In this document: piece by piece, positions 30,587 through 41,659 of the stretch
Layout: each line of letters opens with the position of its first letter
Numbering within the stretch: the first letter of the stretch is position 1
Source of the DNA: Serratia sp. DD3
GTDB lineage: Bacteria > Pseudomonadota > Gammaproteobacteria > Enterobacterales > Enterobacteriaceae
Reading direction: 5' to 3'
DNA: 64,000 nt
NCBI RefSeq assembly: GCF_000496755.2
Contig: NZ_AYKS02000016.1
Span: forward strand, 62,001-126,000
Translations under genes and position numbers: made by a program
Notes under the pieces: model-generated
Told to the model about the DNA's origin: nothing
Database searches by the model: none
What the model saw: only the letters and a program-made list of their open reading frames with translations

Positions 30587-31011
30587 CTGTTTTTTGTTCA
30601 GTTAAAGCACATCAAAAAGAATAAATTTATTTTATGAGACGAAAAGTGTAGCAACTCGGAATATTTTTACCTGAGTTGTGCACTTGGGAATAAAATAAAT
30701 ACCACAATAAATAGTTACTTATTTAACATTAAATAAACATTTATTTTCTACTTAACCTCAAGCTCCTCCTCCAAGTTGTTCTCTATTCCCTTGGTTTTCC
30801 TTAAGATAGTGCCGTTTTTCGCTATTTGACTCGCCAATATATTGTTGCTATTGGCAAATTTCCACACAATGTAATAGATGTGACCCTCTTAACAGAAAGC
30901 GGCAGCAAAGCACTGACGATCCCTTAAGTATATTTACAGTACTGTAACCTTCCCGTAAAATGCCCGGCACACATGAAACGACAATTGAACCTTGGTAATT
31001 GGGGTCGTTAG
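30587..31011. other. ampG-cyoA intergenic region
   Basis: 425 bp, AT-rich near 30600-30760 and without a plausible gene. It holds the cyo promoter (30933-30961) and probably sites for ArcA, Fnr and other respiratory regulators, which I could not place reliably. No strong ampG terminator was found. Confidence 0.55.
30933..30961 (+). promoter_or_regulatory. Predicted sigma70 promoter of cyoABCDE with overlapping palindrome
   Basis: TTTACA at 30933-30938, a 17-base spacer and TAAAAT at 30956-30961 give a good promoter, with a leader of about 43 bases before cyoA. The perfect palindrome TTACAGTACTGTAA (30934-30947) overlaps the -35, a typical repressor position. Confidence 0.7.
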
Positions 31012-31962
31012 ATGAGACTTAAGAAATACAGCAAAAGTATTGGGATATTATCCTTAATCGCCACCACATTGATGTTGAGTGGTTGTGATACGGTTCTAAT
31101 GGATCCCAAGGGAGCAATCGGTGTCGAACAACGGACACTGATCCTGACTGCGATTGGCTTAATGTTAATCGTGGTCGTTCCCGTGATTTTTATGACGATA
31201 ATCTTCGCCTGGAAGTATCGCGCTTCCAACCAATCGGCTAAATACACGCCGAACTGGTCGCACTCCAACAAGATTGAAGCGGTCGTCTGGACTATTCCCA
31301 TCATTATCATCCTGATTCTTGGGACCATTACCTGGAAAACCACTCACTCCCTGGACCCATACAAGCCGATTGTTACCGACAAGAAGCCAATGACCATTGA
31401 AGTGATATCGTTGGACTGGAAATGGTTGTTTATCTATCCAGAACAAGGGATTGCCACTGTTAATGAAATCGCTTTCCCGAAAGATGTCCCGGTGGAATTT
31501 AAAGTTTCCTCGGACTCGGTCATGAACTCGTTCTTCATTCCTCAGTTGGGCGGGCAGATTTATGCCATGCCTGGGATGCAAACCAAACTGCACTTGATTG
31601 GCAACACCGCGGGCAAATACGATGGTATTTCCAGCAGCTACAGCGGTCATGGTTTCTCCGGCATGAAGTTTACCGCCATTGTCACCCCTACCGAGGGCGA
31701 GTTTAACCAGTGGGTTGCCAAGGTGAAAGCCTCGCCTAAAAACCTCGATACCATCGGTGACTTCAATAAGCTGGCGGAACAAAGTGAAAACCATCCGGTG
31801 ACGTATTTCTCCAGTGTCAAACCTAATTTGTTCCAAGAAACCATTGCCAAATTCATGGGCCATATGCATATGCCTGCAGGTAGCGCAAACAGTGAACATA
31901 AAGGGATGACTATGAGCCAGGACATGGGCGAGCATACTCATCACGCCGGAGCTGAGGAATAA
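31012..31962 (+). CDS. cyoA: Cytochrome bo3 ubiquinol oxidase subunit II
   Basis: A 316-residue lipoprotein subunit (E. coli 315). The signal peptide ends in the lipobox LSGC, with cysteine 25; two transmembrane helices follow, then a periplasmic cupredoxin domain lacking the CuA ligands, as in all quinol oxidases. The [16 protein letters not shown] and [14 protein letters not shown] segments are typical. The C terminus is rich in His and Met ([21 protein letters not shown]). First gene of the operon, four bases before cyoB. Confidence 0.98.
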   Translation: MRLKKYSKSIGILSLIATTLMLSGCDTVLMDPKGAIGVEQRTLILTAIGLMLIVVVPVIFMTIIFAWKYRASNQSAKYTPNWSHSNKIEAVVWTIPIIIILILGTITWKTTHSLDPYKPIVTDKKPMTIEVISLDWKWLFIYPEQGIATVNEIAFPKDVPVEFKVSSDSVMNSFFIPQLGGQIYAMPGMQTKLHLIGNTAGKYDGISSSYSGHGFSGMKFTAIVTPTEGEFNQWVAKVKASPKNLDTIGDFNKLAEQSENHPVTYFSSVKPNLFQETIAKFMGHMHMPAGSANSEHKGMTMSQDMGEHTHHAGAEE

Positions 31963-31966
31963 TCTG

Positions 31967-33958
31967 ATGTTGGGAAAATTAACACTTAACGCACTACCGT
32001 TCCATGAACCCATTGTGATGGTTACCGTTGCGGCAATTGTCATTGGTGGGCTGGCACTGCTGGCACTGATCACCTATCTCGGCAAGTGGACCTGGCTATG
32101 GCGCGAATGGCTGACGTCAGTTGACCATAAAAAAATCGGTATCATGTACATCATCGTAGCACTGGTGATGCTGGTACGTGGTTTTGCTGATGCGGTGATG
32201 ATGCGTGGCCAACAGGCGCTTGCTTCTGCGGGTGAAGCAGGTTTTCTACCGGCGCATCACTATGACCAGATTTTTACCGCCCACGGCGTGATCATGATCT
32301 TCTTCGTCGCGATGCCGCTGGTGATCGGGTTAATAAACCTGGTGGTGCCACTACAAATCGGTGCCCGTGATGTAGCCTATCCATTCCTCAACTCCCTGAG
32401 CTTCTGGTTGTTTCTTGTCGGGGTAGTATTGGTTGATATCTCTCTCGCCGTTGGGGAATTTGCACAAACCGGCTGGTTGGCTTACCCCCCTCTTTCCGGT
32501 ATAGAGTACAGTCCCGGCGTCGGGGTTGATTACTGGATCTGGAGTTTGCAAATATCAGGCGTCGGTACCCTGCTGACTGGGGTGAACTTCTTCGCAACGA
32601 TCATCAAAATGCGTGCCCCTGGTATGTCACTGATGAAGATGCCAGTGTTCACTTGGACTGCATTGTGCGCCAACATCCTGATTATTATCTCATTCCCGAT
32701 CCTGACCGTCACTATCGCGCTGTTAACCCTGGACCGCTACCTGGGCACCCATTTCTTCACTAATGATATGGGTGGCAACATGATGATGTACATCAACCTG
32801 ATTTGGGCCTGGGGCCATCCAGAGGTGTATATCCTGGTTCTGCCAGTGTTTGGTGTCTTCTCGGAAGTGACCGCCACCTTCTCAAGAAAACGGTTGTTCG
32901 GCTATACCTCTCTGGTCTGGGCAACAGTGGTGATTACACTACTGTCATTTATTGTCTGGCTGCACCACTTCTTTACCATGGGCAGTGGCGCCAACGTTAA
33001 TGCCTTCTTTGGTATCGCCACGATGATCATTTCCATCCCGACCGGGGTGAAAATTTTCAACTGGCTGTTCACCATGTATCAGGGACGCATTCAGTACACC
33101 TCCCCCATGCTGTGGACCGTCGGTTTTATCGTCACCTTCTCCATTGGTGGGATGACCGGTGTACTGTTGGCGGTACCCGGTGCCAACTTTGTGCTGCACA
33201 ACAGTCTGTTCCTGATTGCCCACTTCCATAATGTGATCATTGGTGGTGTGGTGTTTGGCTGCTTCGCCGGTCTGACCTACTGGTTCCCCAAAGCCTTCGG
33301 TTTCCGCTTGAATGAAACCTGGGGGATCCGCGCATTCTGGTTCTGGATCATCGGCTTCTTTATTGCGTTCATGCCACTTTATGTCTTGGGCTTTATGGGC
33401 ATGACTCGCCGCCTGAGCCAGAATATCAACCCTGAGTTCCACTCAATGCTGCTGATTGCGGCATGTGGTGCAGTGTTGATTTTCTGTGGTGTGCTATGCC
33501 AAATCACGCAAGTGATCGTCAGTATCCGTGATCGTGAGAAGAACCGCGACCTCACTGGCGACCCATGGGATGCTCGTACCTTGGAGTGGTCAACCTCTTC
33601 ACCGCCACCGTTCTATAACTTTGCCGTGGTACCAGAAATCCATGATCGCGATGCCTTCTGGGACATGAAAGAGAAAGGTGAGGCTTACAAGAAACCCGCC
33701 AAGTACGAACCGATTCATATGCCGAGAAATACCAGTGCAGGTGTCGTTATTGCCGCCTTTAGCCTGGTGTTTGGCTTCGCCATGATATGGCATATCTGGT
33801 GGATGGCGATTGTTGGCTTTGCAGGCATAATCATTACCTGGATTGCCAAGAGCTTCGATGAAGATGTTGATTACTATGTCCCGGTCGATGAAATCGAGCG
33901 CATTGAAAGCCAACACGATGAACAAATCAGCAAAGCAGGCGTAAACCATGTCAACTGA
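31967..33958 (+). CDS. cyoB: Cytochrome bo3 ubiquinol oxidase subunit I
   Basis: The catalytic heme-copper subunit, 663 residues (the E. coli length), with 15 transmembrane helices. It binds low-spin heme b, high-spin heme o3 and CuB. The cross-linked His-Tyr pair lies in [17 protein letters not shown], the two further CuB histidines in WLHHFFTMG, and heme histidines in [11 protein letters not shown] and [10 protein letters not shown]. It oxidises ubiquinol, reduces oxygen to water and pumps protons. cyoC overlaps its last 11 bases, so translation is coupled. Confidence 0.99.
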   Translation: MLGKLTLNALPFHEPIVMVTVAAIVIGGLALLALITYLGKWTWLWREWLTSVDHKKIGIMYIIVALVMLVRGFADAVMMRGQQALASAGEAGFLPAHHYDQIFTAHGVIMIFFVAMPLVIGLINLVVPLQIGARDVAYPFLNSLSFWLFLVGVVLVDISLAVGEFAQTGWLAYPPLSGIEYSPGVGVDYWIWSLQISGVGTLLTGVNFFATIIKMRAPGMSLMKMPVFTWTALCANILIIISFPILTVTIALLTLDRYLGTHFFTNDMGGNMMMYINLIWAWGHPEVYILVLPVFGVFSEVTATFSRKRLFGYTSLVWATVVITLLSFIVWLHHFFTMGSGANVNAFFGIATMIISIPTGVKIFNWLFTMYQGRIQYTSPMLWTVGFIVTFSIGGMTGVLLAVPGANFVLHNSLFLIAHFHNVIIGGVVFGCFAGLTYWFPKAFGFRLNETWGIRAFWFWIIGFFIAFMPLYVLGFMGMTRRLSQNINPEFHSMLLIAACGAVLIFCGVLCQITQVIVSIRDREKNRDLTGDPWDARTLEWSTSSPPPFYNFAVVPEIHDRDAFWDMKEKGEAYKKPAKYEPIHMPRNTSAGVVIAAFSLVFGFAMIWHIWWMAIVGFAGIIITWIAKSFDEDVDYYVPVDEIERIESQHDEQISKAGVNHVN

Positions 33959-34568
33959 TACTCTGACGAACCATCATAACGTTGCCCATGCTGCGCACGG
34001 GCACCACGATACAGGGGAAACCAAAGTCTTCGGATTTTGGATCTACCTGATGAGCGACTGTATTTTGTTTGCGAGTTTGTTCGCAACCTATGCAGTCTTG
34101 GTAAATGGGACCGCCGGTGGTCCCTCTGGTAAAGATATCTTCGACCTGAATTTTGTTCTGGTTGAAACTTTCTTGCTGCTGTTCAGCTCCATCACCTTTG
34201 GCATGGCCATGGTCGGCATGAATAAGGGCAAGGTTAGCAGTGTCAATATCTGGTTACTGCTCACCTTCCTGTTCGGCCTTGGCTTCATGGCAATGGAAAT
34301 CTATGAATTCCACCATCTGATCTCCCAAGGGTATGGCCCAGACCGCAGTGCGTTCCTCTCCAGCTTCTTTGCACTTGTGGGTACTCATGGTCTGCACGTC
34401 ACCATCGGTCTGGTGTGGATCATTACTATGATGCTCCACCTCAGCAGACGTGGCCTGACAGCTATCAATAAAACCCGTATGATGTGTCTGAGCCTGTTCT
34501 GGCACTTCCTCGATGTGGTCTGGATCTGTGTATTTACCGTTGTCTACCTACTGGGGGTTATGTCATGA
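33948..34568 (+). CDS. cyoC: Cytochrome bo3 ubiquinol oxidase subunit III
   Basis: A 206-residue inner-membrane subunit (E. coli 204) with five transmembrane helices. It has a His-rich cytoplasmic N terminus ([14 protein letters not shown]) and conserved [21 protein letters not shown] and [12 protein letters not shown] helices. It has no redox cofactor and stabilises the oxidase. The start lies inside the end of cyoB, and the stop overlaps the cyoD start as ATGA. Confidence 0.98.
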   Translation: MSTDTLTNHHNVAHAAHGHHDTGETKVFGFWIYLMSDCILFASLFATYAVLVNGTAGGPSGKDIFDLNFVLVETFLLLFSSITFGMAMVGMNKGKVSSVNIWLLLTFLFGLGFMAMEIYEFHHLISQGYGPDRSAFLSSFFALVGTHGLHVTIGLVWIITMMLHLSRRGLTAINKTRMMCLSLFWHFLDVVWICVFTVVYLLGVMS

Positions 34569-34903
34569 GCCATTCATCCCATCAAACCTCACACGGTGGT
34601 GCAAGCCATGGCAGCGTGAAGTCATATATGATCGGCTTTATTCTGTCGATCATCCTGACGGTCATTCCATTTGCAATGGTGATGAGTGGCTCCGCTGCTC
34701 CGTCCACCATCTTGGCGGTGGTCGTCGGCACGGCGGTGATCCAGGTGATCGTTCACCTGGTTTACTTCCTACATATGAATACCTCTTCAGAAGAGCGTTG
34801 GAATCTGGTGGCGTTAGTGTTCACCGCTGTCATTATCGGTATCGTGGTTGTTGGTTCACTTTGGATTATGTACAACCTCAATATCAATATGATGGTCGAT
34901 TAA
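34565..34903 (+). CDS. cyoD: Cytochrome bo3 ubiquinol oxidase subunit IV
   Basis: A 112-residue subunit (E. coli 109) with three transmembrane helices after a Ser/His-rich tail ([17 protein letters not shown]). It assists assembly of the CuB site in subunit I. ATG 34565 overlaps the cyoC stop by four bases; the longer frame from 34484 lies within cyoC. cyoE begins 17 bp downstream. Confidence 0.97.
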   Translation: MSHSSHQTSHGGASHGSVKSYMIGFILSIILTVIPFAMVMSGSAAPSTILAVVVGTAVIQVIVHLVYFLHMNTSSEERWNLVALVFTAVIIGIVVVGSLWIMYNLNINMMVD

Positions 34904-34920
34904 TAGCAGAGCGGTGTGTG

Positions 34921-35811
34921 ATGATTAAGCAATACCTGCAAGTAACCAAGCCAGGAATTATTTTCGGCAATCTTATCTCGGTGATTGGGGGATTTCTGCT
35001 CGCTTCCAAAGGGAGTATCGACTACTCCCTGTTTTTCTCTACCCTGTTAGGGGTGTCATTGGTGGTGGCCTCGGGCTGTGTATTTAACAATTACATCGAC
35101 CGTGACATCGACAAAAAGATGGAGAGAACCAAAAACCGGGTGTTGGTAAAAGGCCTGATTGCGCCGAATGTCAGCCTGATTTACGCGACCCTGTTGGGTA
35201 TTGCTGGTTTCACCCTGCTGTATATTGCCGCCAACCCGCTGGCCATGTGGCTGGCGGTGATGGGTTTTGTGGTTTACGTGGGTGTTTATAGCCTCTATAT
35301 GAAGCGCCATTCAGTCTACGGTACACTGATTGGCAGCCTATCGGGTGCTGCGCCCCCGGTGATTGGCTATTGTGCGGTCACCAACGAGTTTGATGCTGGT
35401 GCTTTGATCTTGTTGGCCATATTCAGCCTGTGGCAGATGCCCCACTCTTATGCCATTGCCATCTTCCGGCTGAAAGATTATCAGGCAGCCAATATCCCGG
35501 TACTGCCGGTGGTGAAGGGCATTTCCGTTGCCAAGAACCACATCACAGTCTATATCCTGGCGTTTATGGTTGCCACGCTGATGCTGACCTTGGTAGGTTA
35601 TGCCGGTTACAGATATCTGATTGTGGCTGCGGCGGTGAGCGTATGGTGGTTGGGCATGGCCCTACGTGGTTATAAAGCGGAAAATGACAGTATCTGGGCA
35701 CGCAAACTGTTTATCTTCTCGATTGTTGCCATTACCTCACTCAGTGTGATGATGTCTATTGACTTCAATGCCAATACTGCACCAGGCGCCTTGTTGACCT
35801 ATATTGGGTAA
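34921..35811 (+). CDS. cyoE: Protoheme IX farnesyltransferase (heme O synthase)
   Basis: A UbiA-family prenyltransferase of 296 residues, the E. coli length, with about nine transmembrane helices. It transfers farnesyl diphosphate to heme b to make heme o for CyoB. The aspartate-rich motif [18 protein letters not shown] (about 60-77) binds the diphosphate with magnesium; the second loop has [11 protein letters not shown]. Its farnesyl substrate comes from IspA, also encoded here at 41.7 kb. ATG 34921 matches the family start [12 protein letters not shown]; an adjacent GTG at 34918 is possible. Confidence 0.98.
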   Translation: MIKQYLQVTKPGIIFGNLISVIGGFLLASKGSIDYSLFFSTLLGVSLVVASGCVFNNYIDRDIDKKMERTKNRVLVKGLIAPNVSLIYATLLGIAGFTLLYIAANPLAMWLAVMGFVVYVGVYSLYMKRHSVYGTLIGSLSGAAPPVIGYCAVTNEFDAGALILLAIFSLWQMPHSYAIAIFRLKDYQAANIPVLPVVKGISVAKNHITVYILAFMVATLMLTLVGYAGYRYLIVAAAVSVWWLGMALRGYKAENDSIWARKLFIFSIVAITSLSVMMSIDFNANTAPGALLTYIG

Positions 35812-36115
35812 TGCAGATAGTTGGCAATAATTTCTATCACCATCCATGTCACCAGCCCTTTTAACCCTTATGAAGCTAACGGTTGCCAGTCAGTTGAACC
35901 GTTAGCGTCAAGGGTAAGGTATATACCCAATGACCATCAGCCCTGATCGAAAATAATCTGGGGATAACATTAACATCTGTTAAACAACATTCACTTCCCC
36001 CTCCCCCGCTACACGCTCTAGAATACACGCATCTAGAATGATGCCACTTTGACCAATTATTCCATCAGGCTTGCTGCTTTAGCTGATCAGATGTGTGAGT
36101 TTTATTGAGGTCCCA
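35812..36115. other. cyoE-yajR intergenic region
   Basis: 304 bp with the hairpin after cyoE and a TATATACCCAATGACCATCA segment (35921-35940) resembling an ERIC-like left end with no intact element. The yajR promoter must lie in the second half; I could not fix its boxes. Confidence 0.45.
35865..35914 (+). terminator. Hairpin downstream of cyoE
   Basis: Stem GCTAACGGTT/AACCGTTAGC (10 bp, twelve-base loop), extended by an outer CCCTT/AAGGG pairing. There is no T-run, so termination is likely but not certain. Confidence 0.5.
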
Positions 36116-37480
36116 ATGAACGACAATATCATGACCCCCAAAGAACGGCGGGCTACCTGGGGATTAGGAGCGGTGTTTTCACTGCGCATGTTAGGCATGT
36201 TTATGGTGCTGCCGGTGCTCACCACCTATGGTATGGCACTGCAGGGTGCCAGTGAGACGTTAATTGGCATCGCCATTGGCATCTATGGCTTGGCACAAGC
36301 CCTGTTCCAGATCCCTTTCGGACTGGTTTCTGATCGTATTGGCCGTAAACCGTTGATCGTCGGTGGTCTGCTGATTTTTGCCCTGGGGAGTGTCATCGCG
36401 GCGCTCAGTGACTCCATCTGGGGAATTATTCTTGGCCGTGCTTTGCAAGGTTCTGGGGCAATAGCCGCTGCAGTAATGGCGCTGCTATCCGATTTAACCC
36501 GCGAACAGAACCGTACCAAAGCAATGGCGTTTATCGGGGTTAGTTTCGGGCTCACCTTTGCTTGCGCGATGGTGGTTGGCCCTATCGTGACTCATGCTTT
36601 CGGTTTACAAGCTCTATTCTGGATGATTGCGCTCTTAGCCTTAGCCGGGATCGTCATTACGCTGGCGGTGGTGCCATCCACCCGTGATCACGTATTAAAC
36701 CGTGAATCCAGCATGGTACGGGGCAGCTTCAGCAAAGTACTGAACAATCCGCGCCTGTTAAAACTCAACTTCGGCATCATGTGCCTGCATATTTTGTTGA
36801 TGTCGAGCTTTGTCGCCCTGCCGCTGGCGATGCAACAAGCGGGATTAGCGGCCAGTAATCACTGGAAGGTTTACCTGGTGACGATGCTGGTCTCATTTGC
36901 CACCATCGTGCCTTTTATCATCTATGCCGAAAAATACCGCCGTATGAAACAGGTATTTATGGGCTGTGTGGCGGTATTATTTTGCGCCGAAGTGGTGCTC
37001 TGGCGCTCTGGCCTGCATTTGTGGGCCATCATCGCTGGCATACAGTTATTCTTTATCGCTTTCAATGTGATGGAAGCTATTCTACCTTCGCTGATCAGTA
37101 AAGAAGCTCCAGCCGGTTATAAAGGCACTGCAATGGGGGTTTACTCCACCAGTCAATTTATTGGTGTGGCGATTGGCGGCAGTGTCGGGGGGTGGCTATA
37201 TAGCCTGCAAGGTACCGGGTTGGTGTTTATTGCTGGAGCCGGGCTTGCCGCCATCTGGTTTGTCGTCAGTAGCACCATGAAAGAGCCGCCTTATGTCAGC
37301 AGTTTGCGCATTACGCTCTGTGAACTGGCAGTGAAAGATTCGGCCTTGCAACACCGTTTAATGGCGCAACCTGGGGTCACTGAAGCCATCGTGGTACCCG
37401 AAGAACGCAGTGCCTATATCAAGGTTGATACCAAACAGACCAACCGGGGCCAATTAGAAGCATTGGTCAATGCATATTGA
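36116..37480 (+). CDS. yajR: Major facilitator transporter YajR
   Basis: A 454-residue MFS protein, the E. coli length, with 12 transmembrane helices and a C-terminal cytoplasmic YAM domain (about 385-454, from RITLCELAVKDS to the end) of ferredoxin-like fold. Motif A is GLVSDRIGRKPLI between helices 2 and 3. It is a proton-driven exporter of unknown substrate. GAGG five bases before ATG 36116 favours MNDNIMTPKERR over the codon at 36095. It converges on yajQ. Confidence 0.95.
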   Translation: MNDNIMTPKERRATWGLGAVFSLRMLGMFMVLPVLTTYGMALQGASETLIGIAIGIYGLAQALFQIPFGLVSDRIGRKPLIVGGLLIFALGSVIAALSDSIWGIILGRALQGSGAIAAAVMALLSDLTREQNRTKAMAFIGVSFGLTFACAMVVGPIVTHAFGLQALFWMIALLALAGIVITLAVVPSTRDHVLNRESSMVRGSFSKVLNNPRLLKLNFGIMCLHILLMSSFVALPLAMQQAGLAASNHWKVYLVTMLVSFATIVPFIIYAEKYRRMKQVFMGCVAVLFCAEVVLWRSGLHLWAIIAGIQLFFIAFNVMEAILPSLISKEAPAGYKGTAMGVYSTSQFIGVAIGGSVGGWLYSLQGTGLVFIAGAGLAAIWFVVSSTMKEPPYVSSLRITLCELAVKDSALQHRLMAQPGVTEAIVVPEERSAYIKVDTKQTNRGQLEALVNAY

Positions 37481-37500
37481 TATCCACCGAAGATAAATTT

Positions 37501-37521
37501 GGGCCGACCATCCATCGGCCC
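37501..37521. terminator. Bidirectional hairpin between yajR and yajQ
   Basis: GGGCCGA, a seven-base loop and TCGGCCC between two convergent genes, nine bases from the yajQ stop. The T-tracts on either side are weak. Confidence 0.65.
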
Positions 37522-37529
37522 GATATAAC

Positions 37530-38021
37530 TCAATCGCGGAAGTTTTTAAACTGGAAGGGTTGACCAAGGTCGGCACCACGCACCAGTGCCATCACGCCTT
37601 GCAGGTCGTCACGGGATTTACCGGTCACCCGCACTTCGTCACCCTGAATTTGCACCTGCACCTTCAGCTTGCTGTCTTTGATTAGCTTGACGATTTTTTT
37701 CGCCAGGCTGGTTTCAATACCTTGCTTAAGCTTGGCTTCAACGCTGTAGGTTTTGCCGCTATGCGTCAGCTCGTCCGGGATCTCCAGCGCACCTCCATCA
37801 ATACTGCGCTTACTCAGTTTCTCACGCAAAATATCCAGCAATTGTTGCACCTGAAAATCGGACTCGCTGGCCACTTTAATGCTTTCATTCTTTTCATTCA
37901 GCTCAAAACTGGCTGGTACGTTACGAAAATCCCAACGGGTGCTGAGATCGCGGCTGGCGTTCTCAACCGCATTACGCACTTCCTGCATATCTATTTCGGA
38001 AACGATGTCGAAAGATGGCAT
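37530..38021 (-). CDS. yajQ: Nucleotide-binding protein YajQ
   Basis: A 163-residue protein, the E. coli length, made of two ferredoxin-like halves ([19 protein letters not shown]... and ...[21 protein letters not shown]). E. coli YajQ binds nucleotides and tRNA; homologues in Xanthomonas bind cyclic di-GMP and control transcription, so a signalling role is possible but unproven here. GGAGG precedes ATG 38021 by five bases. It lies between yajR (convergent) and panE (divergent). Confidence 0.96.
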   Translation of the reverse strand: MPSFDIVSEIDMQEVRNAVENASRDLSTRWDFRNVPASFELNEKNESIKVASESDFQVQQLLDILREKLSKRSIDGGALEIPDELTHSGKTYSVEAKLKQGIETSLAKKIVKLIKDSKLKVQVQIQGDEVRVTGKSRDDLQGVMALVRGADLGQPFQFKNFRD

Positions 38022-38207
38022 ATATCCTCCACCAAAATGGGTAACCTATGATTTTGATGCCCTGAATCATACCTGCTTTGTTACAGTAGATAAAATGTTA
38101 CAGTAGGCAAAATTTCGATGTCAGTACTGAGCCTGAGGTTTATAATCGCACTCATTCAAGCTGCAGCCAGAAAACAGTTTAAACTCATTTGACGCCAAGG
38201 AGATAGA

Positions 38208-39119
38208 ATGAAAATAACCATTCTTGGTTGCGGTGCCCTCGGGCAACTCTGGCTCGCCAGACTCTATCAACAAGGTCACGATGTACAGGGGTGGTTACGG
38301 GTACCCTCGCCATTTTGTGCAGTCAATATTATTGAGCCAGGCGGTACTTCATTTAACCATAATTTACCCACTAACGATCCTGAACATTTATCGCAAAGTG
38401 AGCTGCTGCTGGTCACGCTTAAAGCTTGGCAGATTTCTGGCGCGTTAACCCTGCTACTCCCCAAGCTCAACCCACATTGTGCTATTTTACTGTTACATAA
38501 TGGCTTGGGTACTGTTGATGAATTACCGCCGCACAGCCAACCGGTGTTGCAAGGGACCACGACCCATGCGGCTCGCCATGATGGTAATGCCATTATCCAT
38601 GTTGCCAATGGGATCACCCATATCGGCCCGGCAACATCACAAGCCGCCCATCTGAGTCATTTAGCAGAAGTACTGCATCAGGCATTGCCCGATGTCGCTT
38701 GGCATAACCATATCGCCGCTGCCTGCTGGCGCAAATTGGCCGTGAACTGTGTCATCAACCCACTCACCGTGCTGTATAACTGCCACAATGGCGATCTGCA
38801 ACGCTATCCCCAACAGATAGAGCTTATCTGCCACGAAATTGCCGAGGTGATGGAAAGAGAGGGGTACCATACTTCATGTGAAGGTCTGATGCTCTATGTG
38901 ATGCAAGTGATCGAGAACACAGCGGACAATATCTCTTCTATGCTGCAGGATATCCGTAGCCAACGGCATACCGAGGTCGACTATATCACCGGTTATTTAC
39001 TGCGTCGTGGCCGCAAGCATGGTATCTCCCTGCCGGAAAATACCCGGTTGTTTGAAATGATTAAACAAAAGGAAAACGAGTATGAGCGTATCGGCGCTGG
39101 TCTGTCTGGCTCCTGGTAG
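38208..39119 (+). CDS. panE: 2-dehydropantoate 2-reductase PanE
   Basis: A 303-residue NADPH-dependent ketopantoate reductase (same as E. coli) of the pantothenate and coenzyme A pathway. The Rossmann motif is [15 protein letters not shown] at residues 4-18; the catalytic lysine lies in the [15 protein letters not shown] segment. AAGGAGAT before ATG 38208 is a strong ribosome binding site. yajL starts 38 bp before its stop, so the two are coupled. Confidence 0.97.
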   Translation: MKITILGCGALGQLWLARLYQQGHDVQGWLRVPSPFCAVNIIEPGGTSFNHNLPTNDPEHLSQSELLLVTLKAWQISGALTLLLPKLNPHCAILLLHNGLGTVDELPPHSQPVLQGTTTHAARHDGNAIIHVANGITHIGPATSQAAHLSHLAEVLHQALPDVAWHNHIAAACWRKLAVNCVINPLTVLYNCHNGDLQRYPQQIELICHEIAEVMEREGYHTSCEGLMLYVMQVIENTADNISSMLQDIRSQRHTEVDYITGYLLRRGRKHGISLPENTRLFEMIKQKENEYERIGAGLSGSW

Positions 39120-39672
39120 TGAAGAAACCGAAGCCGTTACCACCATTGACTTGTTGGTGCGCGCCGGGGTTAGCGTGACCACCGCCAGCGTCGCGGGTGA
39201 CGGCAACCTAACCATTACCTGTTCCCGTGGGGTAAAACTGCTGGCCGATGCACCGCTGGTGGCCATTGTTGATGACCCTTTTGATGCCATCGTGCTACCG
39301 GGTGGCATCAAAGGGGCCGAGTGTTTCCGCGATAGCCCCTTGCTGGTAGAGAAAGTGCGTCAAATGCACCTACAAGGGAAGATTGTAGCGGCTATCTGTG
39401 CTGCCCCAGCGTTGGTATTACAACACCATAATCTGTTCCCCATCAGCAATATGACCGGCTTCCCAGGGTTAAAAGAGCAGATCCCACCGGCCAACTGGCT
39501 GGAACGGCGCGTGGTGTTTGATGCGCGAGTGAATCTGCTGACCAGCCAAGGGCCTGGCACCTCAATGGAATTTGCTTTAAAGCTGATTGATTTATTGTTG
39601 GGCAAGAGCAAAGCGGCAGAGGTAGCAGCACAACTGGTACTGCTACCTGGCATGTACGATTTTAGTGATTGA
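39082..39672 (+). CDS. yajL: Protein/nucleic acid deglycase-family protein YajL
   Basis: A 196-residue DJ-1/PfpI family protein, the E. coli length. The reactive cysteine is C106 in [12 protein letters not shown], with the partner glutamate near the N terminus ([12 protein letters not shown]). YajL protects proteins under oxidative stress; deglycase activity on glycated residues has been proposed and debated. AAGGA lies before ATG 39082, inside the end of panE. It converges on thiI, with a short CCCTCA/TGAGGG hairpin between. Confidence 0.96.
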   Translation: MSVSALVCLAPGSEETEAVTTIDLLVRAGVSVTTASVAGDGNLTITCSRGVKLLADAPLVAIVDDPFDAIVLPGGIKGAECFRDSPLLVEKVRQMHLQGKIVAAICAAPALVLQHHNLFPISNMTGFPGLKEQIPPANWLERRVVFDARVNLLTSQGPGTSMEFALKLIDLLLGKSKAAEVAAQLVLLPGMYDFSD

Positions 39673-39716
39673 GTGCCAAACCAGAAGCCCCCTCATTCAC
39701 TCAGGCTGAGGGAAGG

Positions 39717-41165
39717 CTAAGGACGATAGACCTTAACGTTGGTATAGCCTTGCTCAAGCAGATAGAGCGCTTGCAGGCGACTCATCACCCCTCGATCACA
39801 ATAGAGTAGGTAGGTTTTGCTCTGATCAAGCGCAGCAAATTGGCTACTCAACTTATAAAATGGCAGGGTCTTTACCTCTGCCTGGGTGATAGCAAGGGGT
39901 TTTTCTTCCTGTTCGTCGGCAGAACGAATATCCAGAATCACCTCATCAGCGGTAAATTCAGCCACCGTCTCCACCTCGGTAACCAGCTGCTGTGTTTCTT
40001 CAGCGATAGTGCGAATATCCACATTGCGCGCTTCACGCACCACACGATCGAGAATGGCAAAATCAAAGTTTGCCTCTTCTGCTTCAATCTTGCTTTTCAC
40101 CGCTTTAACCGTTGGGCTCTTCGAAATCACGCCACAATATTCCGGCATGGTTTTGGCAAAATCCTCGGTACCGATTTCCCGCGCAAGATCAATAATGTGC
40201 TCTTTATCATGGGAGATCAGCGGGCGTAAGATCAAGGTATCAGAGACATTGTCAATCAGTCGCAGGTTGGTCAGGGTCTGGCTAGAGACCTGGCCCAGCG
40301 CTTCGCCGGTAACCAGTGCCTGCACGCCGTAACGTTCAGCCACCTGAGAAGCAGCGCGCACCATCATACGCTTGAGCACAACGCCCATCTGGCCGTCATC
40401 GACTTTTTCTAAAATCTCACCCACTACCGGCTCGAAGTCCACCGCCACAAAACGCACTTTGTGTGAGCTACCAAAGCGCTGCCATAAATAGTAGGCCACC
40501 TGCTTGACGCCAATTTCATGGGCCGCGCCCCCGAGATTAAAGAAGCAGTAATGTACACGGCAGCCACGACGCATCAGCATATAGCTTGATACGCCTGAAT
40601 CAAAACCACCAGAAATCAGTGACAGCACATCTTCCTGCGTACCAATCGGATAACCACCCAGCCCTTCACGGCGTGCCTTAACCAGCATCAGTCGGTCGTC
40701 TTCGATCTCCAGATTTACCGTTACCTGTGGATGAGAAAGCTTAACCCGTGCCGTTTCGATATGCTGATTGAGCCCACCGCCAACATAACGTTCCACATCA
40801 ATCGAACTAAACTCATGCTTACCACGGCGTTTGACACGCACACAAAACGTTTTACCTTCCAGTTGATCGCGATAAGTCGCTAACACCTGTTCAAAGATAT
40901 TATGCATATCGGTATAAGTGCGATCTTCCACTTCCAGGATATGGTGAATACCGGGAATGCGCATCAACGCATCGGCAATCACCGGGCGTTGGTCCTCATC
41001 TTTGGCACGCACTTCGATAAAATCCCAGTGCCGTACCACCGCCAACGTTTCATCATACTGTTTAAGCACATTACGAATGTTAGTCGTCAGGATCTTGATA
41101 AAGCGCAAGCGCACAGATTGACTCTTGATAGTGATTTCTGGAAACAATTTAATGATAAACTTCAT
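39717..41165 (-). CDS. thiI: tRNA 4-thiouridine synthase / thiamin sulfur transferase ThiI
   Basis: A 482-residue protein, the E. coli length. An N-terminal ferredoxin-like and THUMP domain binds tRNA; the PP-loop is [15 protein letters not shown]; the C-terminal rhodanese-like domain has the persulfide cysteine C456 in [14 protein letters not shown]. It makes 4-thiouridine at position 8 of tRNA and carries sulfur for the thiazole of thiamin. The rhodanese domain is the form found in enteric bacteria. ATG 41165 gives [15 protein letters not shown]; the 22-residue extension is unsupported. It is divergent from xseB. Confidence 0.98.
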   Translation of the reverse strand: MKFIIKLFPEITIKSQSVRLRFIKILTTNIRNVLKQYDETLAVVRHWDFIEVRAKDEDQRPVIADALMRIPGIHHILEVEDRTYTDMHNIFEQVLATYRDQLEGKTFCVRVKRRGKHEFSSIDVERYVGGGLNQHIETARVKLSHPQVTVNLEIEDDRLMLVKARREGLGGYPIGTQEDVLSLISGGFDSGVSSYMLMRRGCRVHYCFFNLGGAAHEIGVKQVAYYLWQRFGSSHKVRFVAVDFEPVVGEILEKVDDGQMGVVLKRMMVRAASQVAERYGVQALVTGEALGQVSSQTLTNLRLIDNVSDTLILRPLISHDKEHIIDLAREIGTEDFAKTMPEYCGVISKSPTVKAVKSKIEAEEANFDFAILDRVVREARNVDIRTIAEETQQLVTEVETVAEFTADEVILDIRSADEQEEKPLAITQAEVKTLPFYKLSSQFAALDQSKTYLLYCDRGVMSRLQALYLLEQGYTNVKVYRP

Positions 41166-41390
41166 GGCGGTTTTTGATTGTCTGGTGGTCGTTAGATAAT
41201 GGAAGAATAATTGCGGTGCGGAGTATATCACTATCTGATTATGCTACGTGCACAAAACCGAAGGTATCCGTCAATATTCCACCACCACGGGAATCAATTT
41301 AGCAAAAGAAGCGCCATGATTTACTGAACAAGATCCGCTAGGATAGGCTCTCTGACTCCACGCTTCATATGATGATGTAAAAACGAAATT

Positions 41391-41654
41391 ATGGCTAAAA
41401 AACCGATACAATCAGACAGTAAAGAGCAAAACGTCAGCTTTGAGAACGCGTTGAGTGAACTTGAAAGTATTGTCGCACGCCTGGAGTCCGGCGAATTATC
41501 ACTGGAAGATGCACTCAATGAGTTTGAGCGCGGCATACAACTGGCACGCCAAGGCCAGCAAAAACTGCAGCAGGCAGAGCAACGGGTAGAGATCCTGCTC
41601 AATGGTAATAGTGACGATGCTGCACTGGCTCCTTTTAATCCGGACGCTGAGTAA
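41391..41654 (+). CDS. xseB: Exodeoxyribonuclease VII small subunit
   Basis: An 87-residue helical subunit (E. coli 80) that binds XseA to form exonuclease VII, which degrades single-stranded DNA from both ends. The conserved [33 protein letters not shown] is seen in pieces at about 16-48. It begins the xseB-ispA-dxs-yajO unit and is five bases from ispA. The N terminus is a few residues longer than usual ([13 protein letters not shown]). Confidence 0.96.
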   Translation: MAKKPIQSDSKEQNVSFENALSELESIVARLESGELSLEDALNEFERGIQLARQGQQKLQQAEQRVEILLNGNSDDAALAPFNPDAE

Positions 41655-41659
41655 TAACG

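Noticed and set aside
32945..33442. 165-codon minus-strand frame inside cyoB
   Set aside because: Antisense shadow; cyoB is intact and conserved, and the frame has no start signal.
41166..41390. Possible TPP riboswitch upstream of thiI
   Set aside because: No conserved CTGAGA or ACCTGA-type thi-box segments were seen in the right arrangement.
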